This document shows positions 53,799 through 63,558 of a DNA stretch of 64,000 bases, in pieces. Where the stretch lies: NCBI RefSeq assembly GCF_004124235.1, contig NZ_CP032487.1, positions 2,480,001-2,544,000 of the forward strand. Direction: 5' to 3'. Under the pieces are notes generated by a model. The model did not search any database, was not told the origin of the DNA, and saw only the letters and a list, made by a program, of their open reading frames with translations. Each line of letters starts with the position of its first letter. Position 1 is the first letter of the stretch. The translations under genes were made by a program, and so were the position numbers. The stretch comes from Yersinia hibernica. Lineage in GTDB: Bacteria; Pseudomonadota; Gammaproteobacteria; Enterobacterales; Enterobacteriaceae.

Positions 53799-54641
53799 AT
53801 GAATACGTCACTTGAACTTCTCGAAGAGCACCGGATGTTTGGTGGATGGCAGCAGCGCTATCGCCACACCGCCAGCAGCCTGAATTGCAATATGACCTTC
53901 AGCATCTATCTGCCCCCACCGCGGGATGATAATCCACCAGCGGTGCTTTATTGGCTATCGGGCCTGACCTGTAATGATGAAAACTTCACATTGAAAGCAG
54001 GTGCACAGCGGGTTGCCGCGGAGCTAGGATTGGTTCTGGTGATGCCGGATACCAGCCCGCGCGGTGATGAGGTTGCTAATGATGACGGCTATGATTTAGG
54101 CCAAGGGGCAGGATTCTACCTCAATGCAACACAGGCTCCCTGGTCTGAACATTTTCATATGTACGACTACATCAGCCAAGAATTGCCCGCGCTAATCCGC
54201 CAGCACTTTAGTGTCAGTGGCCGGCAGTCTATCTGTGGTCACTCAATGGGCGGCCATGGCGCATTGATGTTGGCCTTGCGAAATCCACAGCTATACCAAT
54301 CCGCATCTGCTTTTGCGCCCATAGTTAACCCCTGCCAGGTGCCGTGGGGCCGCAAAGCTTTTAGTGCGTATTTAGGCGCGGATGAAAGCCAATGGTTACA
54401 ATATGATAGCTGCCATTTACTCGCACATGCGCAAACTCAACTGCCCATGTTGGTGGATCAAGGGGATGGGGATCAATTCCTTGCTGACCAATTGCAACCA
54501 GCGAAATTAGCCGAGCTAGCACGCCAGCATAACTGGCCGCTGACTCTTCGTATTCAGCCGGGTTATGACCATAGCTATTTCACCATAGCGACATTTATTG
54601 AAGATCACTTGCGCTTCCATGCGGAATATTTACATCGGTAA
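53799..54641 (+). CDS. yeiG: S-formylglutathione hydrolase (FrmB/YeiG)
   Basis: 280-residue esterase-D family alpha/beta hydrolase that releases formate and glutathione. The nucleophile elbow GHSMGGHG, the Asp in DQGDGDQF and the His in GYDHSYF form the triad. In E. coli yeiG lies next to folE, so the position supports yeiG; the coupling with frmA gives the same function as frmB. Confidence 0.93.
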   Translation: MNTSLELLEEHRMFGGWQQRYRHTASSLNCNMTFSIYLPPPRDDNPPAVLYWLSGLTCNDENFTLKAGAQRVAAELGLVLVMPDTSPRGDEVANDDGYDLGQGAGFYLNATQAPWSEHFHMYDYISQELPALIRQHFSVSGRQSICGHSMGGHGALMLALRNPQLYQSASAFAPIVNPCQVPWGRKAFSAYLGADESQWLQYDSCHLLAHAQTQLPMLVDQGDGDQFLADQLQPAKLAELARQHNWPLTLRIQPGYDHSYFTIATFIEDHLRFHAEYLHR

Positions 54642-54678
54642 TAAATATAGCGCTAACAGATATATCAATAATAATCTC

Positions 54679-54699
54679 AAGCCCCTTCGGGGGCTTTTT
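54679..54699 (+). terminator. Intrinsic terminator of frmA-yeiG
   Basis: AGCCCC-TTCG-GGGGCT with a UUCG-type tetraloop, followed by TTTTT. It marks the left boundary of the AT-rich dar island. Confidence 0.93.
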
Positions 54700-54841
54700 A
54701 TTATATAGCAAACACCAGAATTTGACCTATTATGCCAATAACTCACAACCTGTTATTTGAATAATTAATAGTTTAAATCTTACAACTAACATGGCGAAAA
54801 AAACATTGATAAAATTGGAGAAAAGAATTACAAGTAAATAG

Positions 54842-54863
54842 CTTAATGCTGTTCAGCATTAAG
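54842..54863 (+). promoter_or_regulatory. Perfect 10-bp hairpin in the darA leader
   Basis: CTTAATGCTG (54842-54851) and CAGCATTAAG (54854-54863) pair perfectly around TT. It ends 36 bp before the preferred darA start. No T run follows, so it could be an operator palindrome or an RNA structure that affects translation or stability rather than a terminator. Confidence 0.7.
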
Positions 54864-54899
54864 TCACATCTAAAGGAAATCATTAAAATTGAGAGTTAT

Positions 54900-55097
54900 A
54901 TGCACACTTTACATCAACACGATGAGAAAACAAAAAACGCCAATTTAATAATATTAAAAGCCAAGTTGGAATCTTTAGAAAAATCATTTAAGAACAATAC
55001 ATTCACTATAAGTAACGATGATATTGCACACCTAACAAACAGTAATTTCAATAATAAAATAACCGCATGGAATTGGTCAAAAAGTTTTTCACAATAA
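54900..55097 (+). CDS. darA: Darobactin precursor peptide DarA
   Basis: 65-residue precursor with a polar, Lys/Asn-rich leader and the C-terminal end KITAWNWSKSFSQ. Residues 57-63 (nucleotides 55068-55088) read WNWSKSF, identical to the core of darobactin A, the bicyclic peptide antibiotic that jams the BamA insertase of Gram-negative bacteria. In the known system the radical SAM enzyme DarE joins the two Trp and the Lys by ether and C-C links. The frame is open from an ATG at 54846, but that codon is inside a hairpin and lacks a Shine-Dalgarno; the ATG at 54900 with GAGA before it fits known precursor sizes. Genes for transport follow. The maturase is lost, so the peptide is probably not processed here. 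Confidence 0.92.
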   Translation: MHTLHQHDEKTKNANLIILKAKLESLEKSFKNNTFTISNDDIAHLTNSNFNNKITAWNWSKSFSQ

Positions 55098-55119
55098 AAA
55101 ATAATTTAATGACAATGGG

Positions 55120-55151
55120 TTGAGGTGCATTTATTAGCATCTTAACCTCAA
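55120..55151 (+). promoter_or_regulatory. Stem-loop in the darA-darB gap
   Basis: TTGAGG (55120-55125) pairs with CCTCAA (55146-55151), with inner TGC/GCA pairing, 23 bp after the darA stop. It may limit read-through or protect the darA message, so that precursor exceeds transporter. The remaining gap to darB is AT-rich and empty. Confidence 0.5.
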
Positions 55152-55264
55152 TAATTAATCAGCTAACTACCATAATGGAAACATCATATACATTGATATG
55201 ATACAGCAAAAAACGCCAATAATAATATCACTAGACTTTATTAAAACCAGTGAGATATTTCTAT

Positions 55265-57654
55265 ATGCTAACAAGTGAATTTTTCGATGATTTGAAAATC
55301 AACCCAATATCAAACCTATTAGCGATAGTCGTAACTGCTATTGGATTAATCTCATCATTTTTTGTTTTACTTCTTTATTTAACTGATTATCGTATTGAAA
55401 AGCAGCATGACAACTACAAAGATATTTATCGGATAGAAACACAGTTTAATCTACCTAATGGCGATGAAATAAAATCTGCACAAGCCCCCTTACCACTCGC
55501 GGCTGTATTAAAGAATGACAGAAATATCAAGCGGGTGGATTCTATTGTACGTATTTTTACCCGTTTACAATTTAACGGTAGAACACATTCAAATGTTGAT
55601 ATCTATGCAGTAAGTGATGATTTCTTTAATACAATCAATCCGTTACAACAAAAACCACCTCATCTGACGCATAATGAAATTATTATTACCCCAGAGTTTA
55701 ATCGCCAATATCTTCAGTTAGACAATCCGCAAGGGCATATCATTACATTAGGTGATAGAGGGCAATTTCTTATTAAGGATGTGCTTGATCTCGATAAATC
55801 CAGTCGCTTTAAAACTGGAGCTTTCATCATATTTTCTCCAGAATTAATAGCGGGTTACCATGATAAAGGCACGATTGGTATGATACCCATGTCTATCTTT
55901 TTATCACTATGCAGCCGGGTAATGAACCAGACCTCGATCAATTGAACTCGCACGTTAAACAATACGCGCCCCAACTCCCGGGAGCCCCCTTTAGCCCCGA
56001 AGAATTTATTCAATTATCTGTCCGTAATATTGCTGATATCCATTACGATAATGCCCTGCCAGATGAGATAAGCTCAGTTATTTCAACTACACATTTAATT
56101 TTTTTATATACTTCTGGTTTATTTGTTTTTTTAACCACCACCATGAACTTCTTTAGTATTAATAGCCTAATTAATAAAAATAAGAAAAATAGTTTCTATG
56201 TGAAAAAAGCTGTAGGGGCCTCTCAATATCAGCTGTTGAGAGAATCATTTTTCATTGCAACACTACAAACTGTATTTATGTTGCTATTAGTCCTTTTCAC
56301 TTTAACATCACTGATACAGCTATCTGATAGTGCTAGAGAAATTATACTCCTTCAAGGTAGCCGAGACTTATTAACTGCATTCTCTATTACCTTATCTGCA
56401 ACTTATATCACTATTTTACTTACTCATACTTTATTTTTGGTTACTCTCACTCGCCCTAAAAATACCTATTACAGTGATATGTACACTCAACAACCTTGCA
56501 TGCAAAACCTCATATTTTATTACAAATTATCGTTGCAGGAACCATTATTTACTTATGGGCTGGCATAATGACACAACTGCATTTCATGCAGAACAATAAC
56601 TTTGGTTATGAAAAAGAAAACATTATGACATTTGCATTAACTGATGAGCTAAAATCGCAAACATTAATAAATAGGTTAAAAAATGAATTAAATGAAATAA
56701 TTAACATAGACGACATCGCAATGAGCAGTTGGCGACCATTTGATATGTCAATAAATAAAACCTCGGTATACCATAACAATCAACAGGAAAAAGACAAACT
56801 CATTACAGTTAATACTCTTAATGTAAATAAGAGTTTTATTAAAACATGGGGGATAAAAACACTTTCTGGAAATGAAAACCTAATACTACCGAGTACCGAG
56901 TACCGAGTACCGAGTACCGAGTACCGACAGTAATATACATCACGCCATTGCCACTAAGTCTTTTATCGCATTAATGGGGCTAGATACATATGAACAGGTA
57001 CTGAACAACTTATTCTATATTAACGAAAATGGCTCACTACAGACAGTGAGAATCCTAAGCATAGTTGATGATTTTTTTCTTGCAGATCGAGATGAGGCAC
57101 CTTCTCCATTAATTATTTTTATTCAAGATGGTGTTCAGCGTTATGCAGCAATCAAGCTAAATAACCTAAGCGATCTTGGCACTGCAGAGAAAATCTTAAA
57201 ATACTATCATATCAGCCCAGAACAAATAAAATCAGTCCGTAACTTGCATCAAGAACACTTTAACAATGAAAATCTAATAAAAAACACCATTAACACAGTC
57301 ACATCAGTTTCAATTGTATTGATAATAATAAGCACAGTTATAGTTAGCATGGCTGAAGCAAAACGGCTAAATAAGACATTGCAGATAATGGAGTCAATTG
57401 GTGGTTCTATTTATACCAATATAATATTTTTCATACAACATAACCTAATTCATATAATAATAGCCGCAGGAATATCTCTTCCTATCAGTCTTTTACTATT
57501 GCGCCACTGGCTAAATCAGTACCATTGGGTTACTGGCGTATCTTATATTTATGCTACCAGCGCACTCTTTAGTTTCATTTTAAGTATCATTGTCATGATG
57601 ACTATCACACTTATCTTTAGCAATAAGATATTAAAAATCGGGAAAAACAAATAA
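55265..57654 (+). pseudogene. darB: darB, FtsX-type ABC permease, broken by three frameshifts
   Basis: Four consecutive fragments in three frames make up one MacB/FtsX-like permease: 55265-55945, 55909-56568, 56496-56933 and 56974-57654. The first break is at a T5 tract (55898-55902); one added T restores IFFITMQPGNE. The second is at a T4 tract (56515-56518); one added T restores NLIFLLQIIVAG. The third is the 7-bp repeat array at 56888-56927; four fewer copies restores LPSTDSNIHHAIATKSF. After these corrections the length is 2364 nt, a multiple of three, giving 787 residues. N-terminal and internal membrane helices and the C-terminal FtsX helices are recognisable. A GTG at 55250 is another possible start. 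The product would export darobactin with DarC and DarD. Confidence 0.85.
56888..56927 (+). repeat. 7-bp tandem repeat (ACCGAGT)x5 inside darB
   Basis: Five full copies of ACCGAGT (56888-56922) plus ACCGA. The array causes a frame change and a stop 6 bp later (TAA 56931-56933). A single copy, or four, would keep the frame open. A unit of 7 bp shifts frame with each slippage event. Confidence 0.95.
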
Positions 57655-57659
57655 TATTT

Positions 57660-58922
57660 ATGGATACAAAAATTGAACAAAGAAGATTTATAAATAAAAA
57701 TGCTAAATTGGTCATTATCTGCATTCTATTACTGCTTATCGGCAGTCTTTATTCTATTTATTACTTATCAACAACTCAACGCACTTTACTCGTTTCTCGC
57801 GAAGATGTTACTTTTCATATAATCACCCCTGAGGTATATCAAGAATTACTGATTACCAGGGCGATTACAATACCCAAGGAGAGCATAATCATCTCAAATG
57901 AGCATGGTGGAAAAGTCATTGAGATTACAAAACAAACCTTTGACACAGTAACTAAAGGCGATGTTATTGCAAAATTGTCGAACTATGATTTTATGCTGGA
58001 AGCGACATCCAGAATAGCGAGTATCGCTGAAAAAATAAACAATCTTCATAATATGAAAATACTACTTTCACAAGATAATCGAGATACAAAAATAAGATTA
58101 CAAGAAGCAGAACATCAGACAACGGTCATATCAAAAGAGTTAAGAAAGCATCAGATTCTTGATAAAAAATCAATGATTACAAAATCCGAGTTAGAAAATC
58201 AAATCGATATGTTACAAAATTGGCAAACAAAACTAGATATATTGCGCGAACATAATGATAAGAACAAAGAAACATTGCCCTCACAATTTAGAAGCATTGA
58301 GGACTCTATTTCATTACTTGAGAGAATGATGAAAATGACAGAAGAGAGCATGAGCCAGCTTGTGATAACTGCGCCTATAGATGGCACATTATCAGTTTTG
58401 GATATTGAGTTGGGTCAGCAGATAAAGTCTGGAGAAAAAATTGCGGTAATAGATAATTTAGAATCATATTATTTTAATGTTTACTTTAGTGAGTATTATC
58501 TCGATAAGATAATACCTCAGAGCCATATTGTTTCACAAATAAATGGCCAAGAGATCCCACTTCTTATCGAATCAGTCTCTAGTATTGTTGAAAATGGAAA
58601 ATTTAAAGCTAAATTAATACCGTATCAAGATAGCATCTCCCGCCTTAAAAGAGGGCAATCAATTGAAATAAAAATATCATTACAAGAAGATAATAATGTT
58701 GCATTACTAGTACCAACAGAAAGTATTATCTCGGAAAAAAATGGTAACAGCTTCATCTATATTTACCAGTCAGAAAAAAACCAAGCCATTAAGTCAAAGA
58801 TAGATATCAAACGAAAACGCGGGCTAAAAACAGAAGTCACGGCAGGATTAATAGCAGGACAACAGATTGTTATTCCTCCTGATAATAACAATAATGAATA
58901 CGATATTATCGAGTTTAAATAA
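57660..58922 (+). CDS. darC: DarC, HlyD-type membrane-fusion protein
   Basis: 420-residue periplasmic adaptor of the HlyD/MacA type. One N-terminal membrane helix (about residues 15-35, LVIICILLLLIGSLYSIYYL) is followed by a lipoyl-like part, a long coiled coil (about 125-240) and the second lipoyl half (LVITAPIDGTLSVLDIELG) with a beta-barrel. It is intact, AT-rich and lies 5 bp after the darB fragments. The family role is to link the inner-membrane ABC exporter to an outer-membrane channel. Confidence 0.85.
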   Translation: MDTKIEQRRFINKNAKLVIICILLLLIGSLYSIYYLSTTQRTLLVSREDVTFHIITPEVYQELLITRAITIPKESIIISNEHGGKVIEITKQTFDTVTKGDVIAKLSNYDFMLEATSRIASIAEKINNLHNMKILLSQDNRDTKIRLQEAEHQTTVISKELRKHQILDKKSMITKSELENQIDMLQNWQTKLDILREHNDKNKETLPSQFRSIEDSISLLERMMKMTEESMSQLVITAPIDGTLSVLDIELGQQIKSGEKIAVIDNLESYYFNVYFSEYYLDKIIPQSHIVSQINGQEIPLLIESVSSIVENGKFKAKLIPYQDSISRLKRGQSIEIKISLQEDNNVALLVPTESIISEKNGNSFIYIYQSEKNQAIKSKIDIKRKRGLKTEVTAGLIAGQQIVIPPDNNNNEYDIIEFK

Positions 58923-58923
58923 C

Positions 58924-59583
58924 ATGCTAAAAATACAAAATGCTGAAAAGTGTTATATCACTAAAACAATAAAAACCAAGGTTCTTAACCATCTTAATTT
59001 CTCTGTAGAAAAAGGGGATTTTGTTTCGATCATGGGTCCATCAGGATCAGGTAAATCGACACTGCTCAATATCATTGGCATGTTTGATAACTTGGATAGT
59101 GGATCGTTAGCTATCGCGGGGCAAGAAATCACGAACTTGAGCCACTCACAGAAAGTCATTATAAGAAGATCGCTAATAGGGTATATTTTACAATCATTTA
59201 ATCTTATACCCCACTTATCTATCTTTGATAATATTGCTTTACCTCTTAAATATCGTGGTGTCAGCAAAAAAGATCGTATTGAACGAGTAAATCATGTTTT
59301 AAATCTATTCGATATTGATAACCGAAAAAATCATAAACCAATACAATTATCAGGAGGTCAGCAACAACGAGTGGCCATTGCCCGGGCAATGGTATCTAAA
59401 CCCGAATTACTTTTAGCTGACGAACCCACTGGAAATTTAGACAGCAAAAATGTCCATGCGGTACTTCAGCAATTAAAATATATAAATGAAAATGGCACGA
59501 CCATTATTATGGTCACGCATTCAAATGATGCTGCCACTTATGGAAACAGAGTAATAAACATGAAAGATGGACATCTTATATAA
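58924..59583 (+). CDS. darD: DarD, ABC transporter ATPase
   Basis: 219-residue ATPase of the LolD/MacB type. Walker A GPSGSGKS (near residue 40), signature LSGGQQQR and Walker B LLLADEPTGNLD are intact, with the H-loop in VTHS. The start is the ATG at 58924, one base after the darC stop; an upstream in-frame TTG inside darC is not needed. It energises the permease encoded by the broken darB. Confidence 0.88.
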   Translation: MLKIQNAEKCYITKTIKTKVLNHLNFSVEKGDFVSIMGPSGSGKSTLLNIIGMFDNLDSGSLAIAGQEITNLSHSQKVIIRRSLIGYILQSFNLIPHLSIFDNIALPLKYRGVSKKDRIERVNHVLNLFDIDNRKNHKPIQLSGGQQQRVAIARAMVSKPELLLADEPTGNLDSKNVHAVLQQLKYINENGTTIIMVTHSNDAATYGNRVINMKDGHLI

Positions 59584-59587
59584 CTAA

Positions 59588-59854
59588 AGTGATAAAAACA
59601 GTATTTATGGTTCATTACTGCATACAGATTTAGCCGACCTCTTAGCCCTCTCATCCCATAATCAACAAGCCGTCGGTGAGGAAAAAGCAGCTACTCAAAA
59701 AATGCAGTATTGCCGGTGGTTTTCTATTTGTCATGGTGGTTGCCCCCATGACCATATTATAAATCGCAAACATTCTGACGGATATAATGATACATGTTGT
59801 GGGACTGGGCATTTGCTGGCTACCATCCAAAATTATATAGCCAATAACTACTGA
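59588..59854 (+). pseudogene. darE: 3' remnant of darE, radical SAM/SPASM maturase
   Basis: An 88-codon frame without a start codon begins 4 bp after darD and ends at TGA 59852-59854. It reads IYGSLLHTDLADLLA, then CRWFSICHGGCPHDH and YNDTCCG. This is the C-terminal SPASM pattern of radical SAM peptide maturases (C-x5-C-x3-CP, then a later C). The position where the first Cys of a CxxC would stand is Met. The N-terminal part with the CxxxCxxC [4Fe-4S] motif is absent, so a deletion removed most of the gene, with its left end at or just after the darD stop. The gene order after darD and the motif point to darE. Confidence 0.8.
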
Positions 59855-59905
59855 AACCATATTGCTGTAGCTTCAGTAGTATATTATCAGTGTTTATCAT
59901 TTATT

Positions 59906-61225
59906 TTACAAATCAACCTCTTGCCCTTTACGATGTAATTTTAGGGAAACTAGGAATGTCAGGAAGCACATTGCCGATACATACCAAAAGAAGCTGTTTT
60001 CCATATCAAATGACTTGAGTGAAAGCGCCACATATTCGGCACTGCCACCAAACATAGCATTGGCGACAGCATAAGATAAACCAACCCCTAGCGCCCGAAC
60101 CTCGGGTGGAAACATTTCTGCTTTCAGTAATCCACCGATGGAAGTATAGAAACTGACAATAATCAGCGCGGTGACAATCAACATGAAGGCGATATAAGGG
60201 CTAGTCACATCTTTTAGTGCATGCAGAATTGGGACGGTCAATAGCATTGATAATAATGCAAATGTCAGCATAGAGGTGCGCCGACTAATACGGTCGGATA
60301 ATGCACCAAATAACGGCTGGATTATCATGAAAATAAATAGCGCGGCGGTCATCACCAAGCTGGCCGTTTTTACATCCATCCCAGCTGTATTTACCAGATA
60401 TTTCTGCATATAAGTGGTGTAAGTGTAAAAAGAAAGCGAACCACCGGCAGTGAAGCCCAAGACCATAATAAAGGCACGCCGGTTTTTCCACAGCCCTTTT
60501 AAACTACCGGCATCTTTTTTGCTGCGTGTTTTTTCATCCGAAGTTTCATTTAGTGAGCGGCGTAAATATAGTGCAACCACAGCTAGCAGCGCCCCGAGCA
60601 CAAAAGGAATACGCCAACCCCAACTGTGTAATACTTCTGATGATAAGGTTTGCTGTAGCAAAACCAGCACCAATAATGCCAATAATTGGCCGCCTATCAA
60701 TGTGACATATTGGAAGGAAGCATAAAAACCTTTGCGCCCTTTCACGGCGACCTCACTCATATATGTGGCACTAGTGCCATATTCCCCTCCGACGGATAAT
60801 CCTTGGAATAGGCGAGCGACTAATAGCAAAATAGGTGCCAGGCTGCCAATTGAGGCATAAGTTGGCAAGCAAGCAATCATTAATGAGCCAGCACACATCA
60901 TATAAACGGAGATAAGCATGGAGAGTTTACGTCCATGTTTATCGGCAATATATCCAAATAGCCAGCCACCAATTGGCCGCATCAAAAAACCAGCCGCAAA
61001 AACACCCGCTGTTTGTACTAACTGGGTCGTAGGATTATCACTAGGGAAAAAAAGCGGCGCAAAGTAGAGAGCACAGAACGAATAAATATAAAAATCGAAC
61101 CATTCAACCAAATTACCAGAGGATGCTCCAACAATGGCACGGATTCTCTGCCGTGTATCTGCTTGCTCTGTCAGGCGTGCTGATTGTGAAGATTCACTCG
61201 TCTCTAATGATGTTGTTTCAGCCAT
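59906..61225 (-). CDS. kgtP: Alpha-ketoglutarate permease KgtP
   Basis: 439-residue MFS proton symporter for 2-oxoglutarate. It matches E. coli KgtP through most of its length ([44 protein letters not shown]). About 12 membrane helices. The extra N-terminal residues are Ser/Thr/Glu-rich. It is convergent with the dar island and marks its right boundary. Confidence 0.94.
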   Translation of the reverse strand: MAETTSLETSESSQSARLTEQADTRQRIRAIVGASSGNLVEWFDFYIYSFCALYFAPLFFPSDNPTTQLVQTAGVFAAGFLMRPIGGWLFGYIADKHGRKLSMLISVYMMCAGSLMIACLPTYASIGSLAPILLLVARLFQGLSVGGEYGTSATYMSEVAVKGRKGFYASFQYVTLIGGQLLALLVLVLLQQTLSSEVLHSWGWRIPFVLGALLAVVALYLRRSLNETSDEKTRSKKDAGSLKGLWKNRRAFIMVLGFTAGGSLSFYTYTTYMQKYLVNTAGMDVKTASLVMTAALFIFMIIQPLFGALSDRISRRTSMLTFALLSMLLTVPILHALKDVTSPYIAFMLIVTALIIVSFYTSIGGLLKAEMFPPEVRALGVGLSYAVANAMFGGSAEYVALSLKSFDMENSFFWYVSAMCFLTFLVSLKLHRKGQEVDL

Positions 61226-61545
61226 ATTGATACATCTGCCATATCGTTAAACGTCCATGCCAACATAAACTCAGCGCTGAAAAACCTCAGATACTGAGTT
61301 CCCATTTATATATTGTTAGATTGTTATATATTGGTAACAATAGCGTTTCAATCAACGTTATAGTGGAGACTGCAGTTTAGGAAAAACCTTAAATCATCCT
61401 GTGATGCCAAACAGATAAAAATGTCGTTTCGACTTCTGGATAAGAACTTTTTTGTGAACATAGCGACAAAACTGCTGATTGCCAAAGCAATAATAGTCGC
61501 CAGTGCAGATATATCGCTGGCAACTATTACTCGACTCTTTTGGGA
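61226..61545. other. Intergenic region upstream of kgtP
   Basis: 320 bp between kgtP and the downstream end of the DUF924 gene. An imperfect inverted repeat TATTGTTAG...TAACAATA lies near 61310-61330 and could be an operator for kgtP. Nothing else was recognised. Confidence 0.35.
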
Positions 61546-62085
61546 TTAAAATACTGACCCTGGCTGGAGTAAAAAAGCTTGTTCTTCAGCACTGGATACA
61601 CGGCCGAGAATAAGGTTGCGGTGGGGATATCGGCCAAAGCGGTCAATAATTGCTTTATGACGCAATTCGTAATCCAGTTGAACCTCATTACCTAATTCGG
61701 TATATAACTTTAATGCCTGTTGATGAATTAATGGGGATTCTGAATGCATAAAGGGTAAATAGAGAAAACCACGCTGCGTATTTGATAACTGATCCGCTTG
61801 ACCACTTCTGACTGCTTCTTGTGCCAGCACCAATGCCATACCATCGCAGGAAAAAGAGCTGGGTAAATCCCGGAATATATTTCGGCTGAACTGATCCAAT
61901 ATCACTATTTCAGCCAGACGCCCCTCAATATTCTGTCGCCAATGTGCCAATTCCCCTTTAGAGGCCGCTTGCCAAAAAGCGCCAAAACGCTGACGTAAAT
62001 CAGCATCAAAATCTTCATCCTTTTTGAACCACAACTCCGGTTCTATCTCGCTAAACCAGAATTTAAGAATTTTTTGATAGTCCAT
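61546..62085 (-). CDS. DUF924 family protein
   Basis: 179 residues of the DUF924 family, recognised by the N-terminal ILKFWFSEIEPELWFKKD, ILDQFSRNIFRD and FLYLPFMHSE segments. It is an all-helical cytoplasmic protein with no proven role. It is a single gene divergent from moeA. Confidence 0.85.
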   Translation of the reverse strand: MDYQKILKFWFSEIEPELWFKKDEDFDADLRQRFGAFWQAASKGELAHWRQNIEGRLAEIVILDQFSRNIFRDLPSSFSCDGMALVLAQEAVRSGQADQLSNTQRGFLYLPFMHSESPLIHQQALKLYTELGNEVQLDYELRHKAIIDRFGRYPHRNLILGRVSSAEEQAFLLQPGSVF

Positions 62086-62286
62086 GTTCCCCTCCTGTTT
62101 TGCTTGGTAAAAGCAAATACCGATAAAAAAGAGCGCTAGAACTCAAGACACTATCAGACTGCGACCTCTTTGCCTCCCATCAATTCACCCGCATGGCAAT
62201 CTCTGCCATAATGGCGCTCTTATTTGATTATTGCCCTGCACCCGTTATCACTTCTGGCGACGGTGCTTCAGACCACGGAGTTCAGC

Positions 62287-63522
62287 ATGGATAACTGTAA
62301 TACCTCGGATTTACTCTCTCTGGAACAAGCACTGGCTAAAATGCTGTCACAGGTCACACCATTACAATCTACGGAAACCATCGCTCTCACAGATGCTGCG
62401 GGGCGTATCACAGCCCATGCAATTACCTCACCGATTGCCGTACCACCTTTCGCTAATTCGGCCATGGATGGTTATGCTGTGCGCTGTAATGAGCTTAGCA
62501 GCACAATGCCTTTACCGGTGGCGGGTAAAGCTTTTGCAGGTGCGCCATTTAAAGATGAATGGCCCGCCAATAGCTGTATTCGTATCATGACAGGTGCCCC
62601 TATTCCGGCAGGGGCCGATGCTGTCGTCATGCAAGAACAAGCAGTTGTGAGTGAGCAAGGTGTCACTTTTAATGGCCGTATCCATGCAGGGCAAAATATC
62701 CGGCTGGCTGGTGAAGATATCCAGCAAGGAGCGGCGGTTTTTCCCGCGGGTATCAAACTGGGCGTAGCTGAGCTGCCACTGTTAGCATCATTAGGTATTG
62801 CCGAGGTTACTGTTTTTCGTGCATTGAAAGTCGCCATTTTCTCGACTGGCGATGAACTAAAACCGGTCGGACAGCCCTTGGGTGAAGGGGAGATTTACGA
62901 TACTAATCGTTTTGCGGTTCGTTTGATGTTGCAACAGTTAGGTTGTGAAATTATTGATTTGGGTGTCATTCGTGATGATCAACAAGCATTGCGCCAGGCA
63001 TTTGAACAAGCTGATACTGCTGCTGATTTGGTCATCAGCAGCGGCGGAGTTTCAGTTGGCGAGGCGGATTACACCAAGCAGATGCTGGAAGAACTGGGTG
63101 ATATTGGTTTCTGGAAGTTAGCGATAAAACCCGGTAAACCTTTTGCTTTTGGCAAATTAAATCATGCCTGGTTCTGTGGCCTACCGGGTAACCCAGTCTC
63201 CGCGACACTGACATTTTATCAATTAGTACAACCTCTTATTGCTAAGCTTTCCGGCCACTTGGCATGGCATCCGCCATTACGGTTGAAAGCAAAAGCGATA
63301 ACAACGTTGAAAAAAACGCCGGGCCGTTTGGATTTCCAACGCGGGGTTTTCTCAACCAATGCTCATGGCGAACTGGAAGTCAGCACTACGGGTCATCAAG
63401 GTTCACACGTCTTCAGCTCATTTAGCCAAGCCAACTGTTTCATCGTCCTCGAGCGGGAGCGGGGTTCAGTAGATATCGGTGAAACAGTTGAAATAGAGTT
63501 ATTTAATGGCCTACTTAATTAA
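62287..63522 (+). CDS. moeA: Molybdopterin molybdenumtransferase MoeA
   Basis: 411 residues, equal to E. coli MoeA. It inserts molybdate into adenylated molybdopterin. Conserved blocks are [42 protein letters not shown] and GLPGNPVSA. The start at 62287 ([16 protein letters not shown]) gives the family N-terminus; a TTG at 62224 extends the frame without support. The cofactor is needed by FdhF in this window. Confidence 0.96.
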   Translation: MDNCNTSDLLSLEQALAKMLSQVTPLQSTETIALTDAAGRITAHAITSPIAVPPFANSAMDGYAVRCNELSSTMPLPVAGKAFAGAPFKDEWPANSCIRIMTGAPIPAGADAVVMQEQAVVSEQGVTFNGRIHAGQNIRLAGEDIQQGAAVFPAGIKLGVAELPLLASLGIAEVTVFRALKVAIFSTGDELKPVGQPLGEGEIYDTNRFAVRLMLQQLGCEIIDLGVIRDDQQALRQAFEQADTAADLVISSGGVSVGEADYTKQMLEELGDIGFWKLAIKPGKPFAFGKLNHAWFCGLPGNPVSATLTFYQLVQPLIAKLSGHLAWHPPLRLKAKAITTLKKTPGRLDFQRGVFSTNAHGELEVSTTGHQGSHVFSSFSQANCFIVLERERGSVDIGETVEIELFNGLLN

Positions 63523-63558
63523 TGAATTGTTGGAACAATAAATTACTGGGAGGCCAAT

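Noticed and set aside
54846..54899. Earlier ATG of darA, adding 18 residues
   Set aside because: The codon is inside a perfect hairpin and has no properly spaced Shine-Dalgarno; ATG 54900 fits precursor length better.
56888..56927. CRISPR-like repeat
   Set aside because: Unit of 7 bp with no spacers; it is a simple tandem repeat inside a gene.
55909..56933. Several separate small genes after darA
   Set aside because: Each fragment lacks a start signal, and together they rebuild one permease of 787 residues once three frame changes are corrected.
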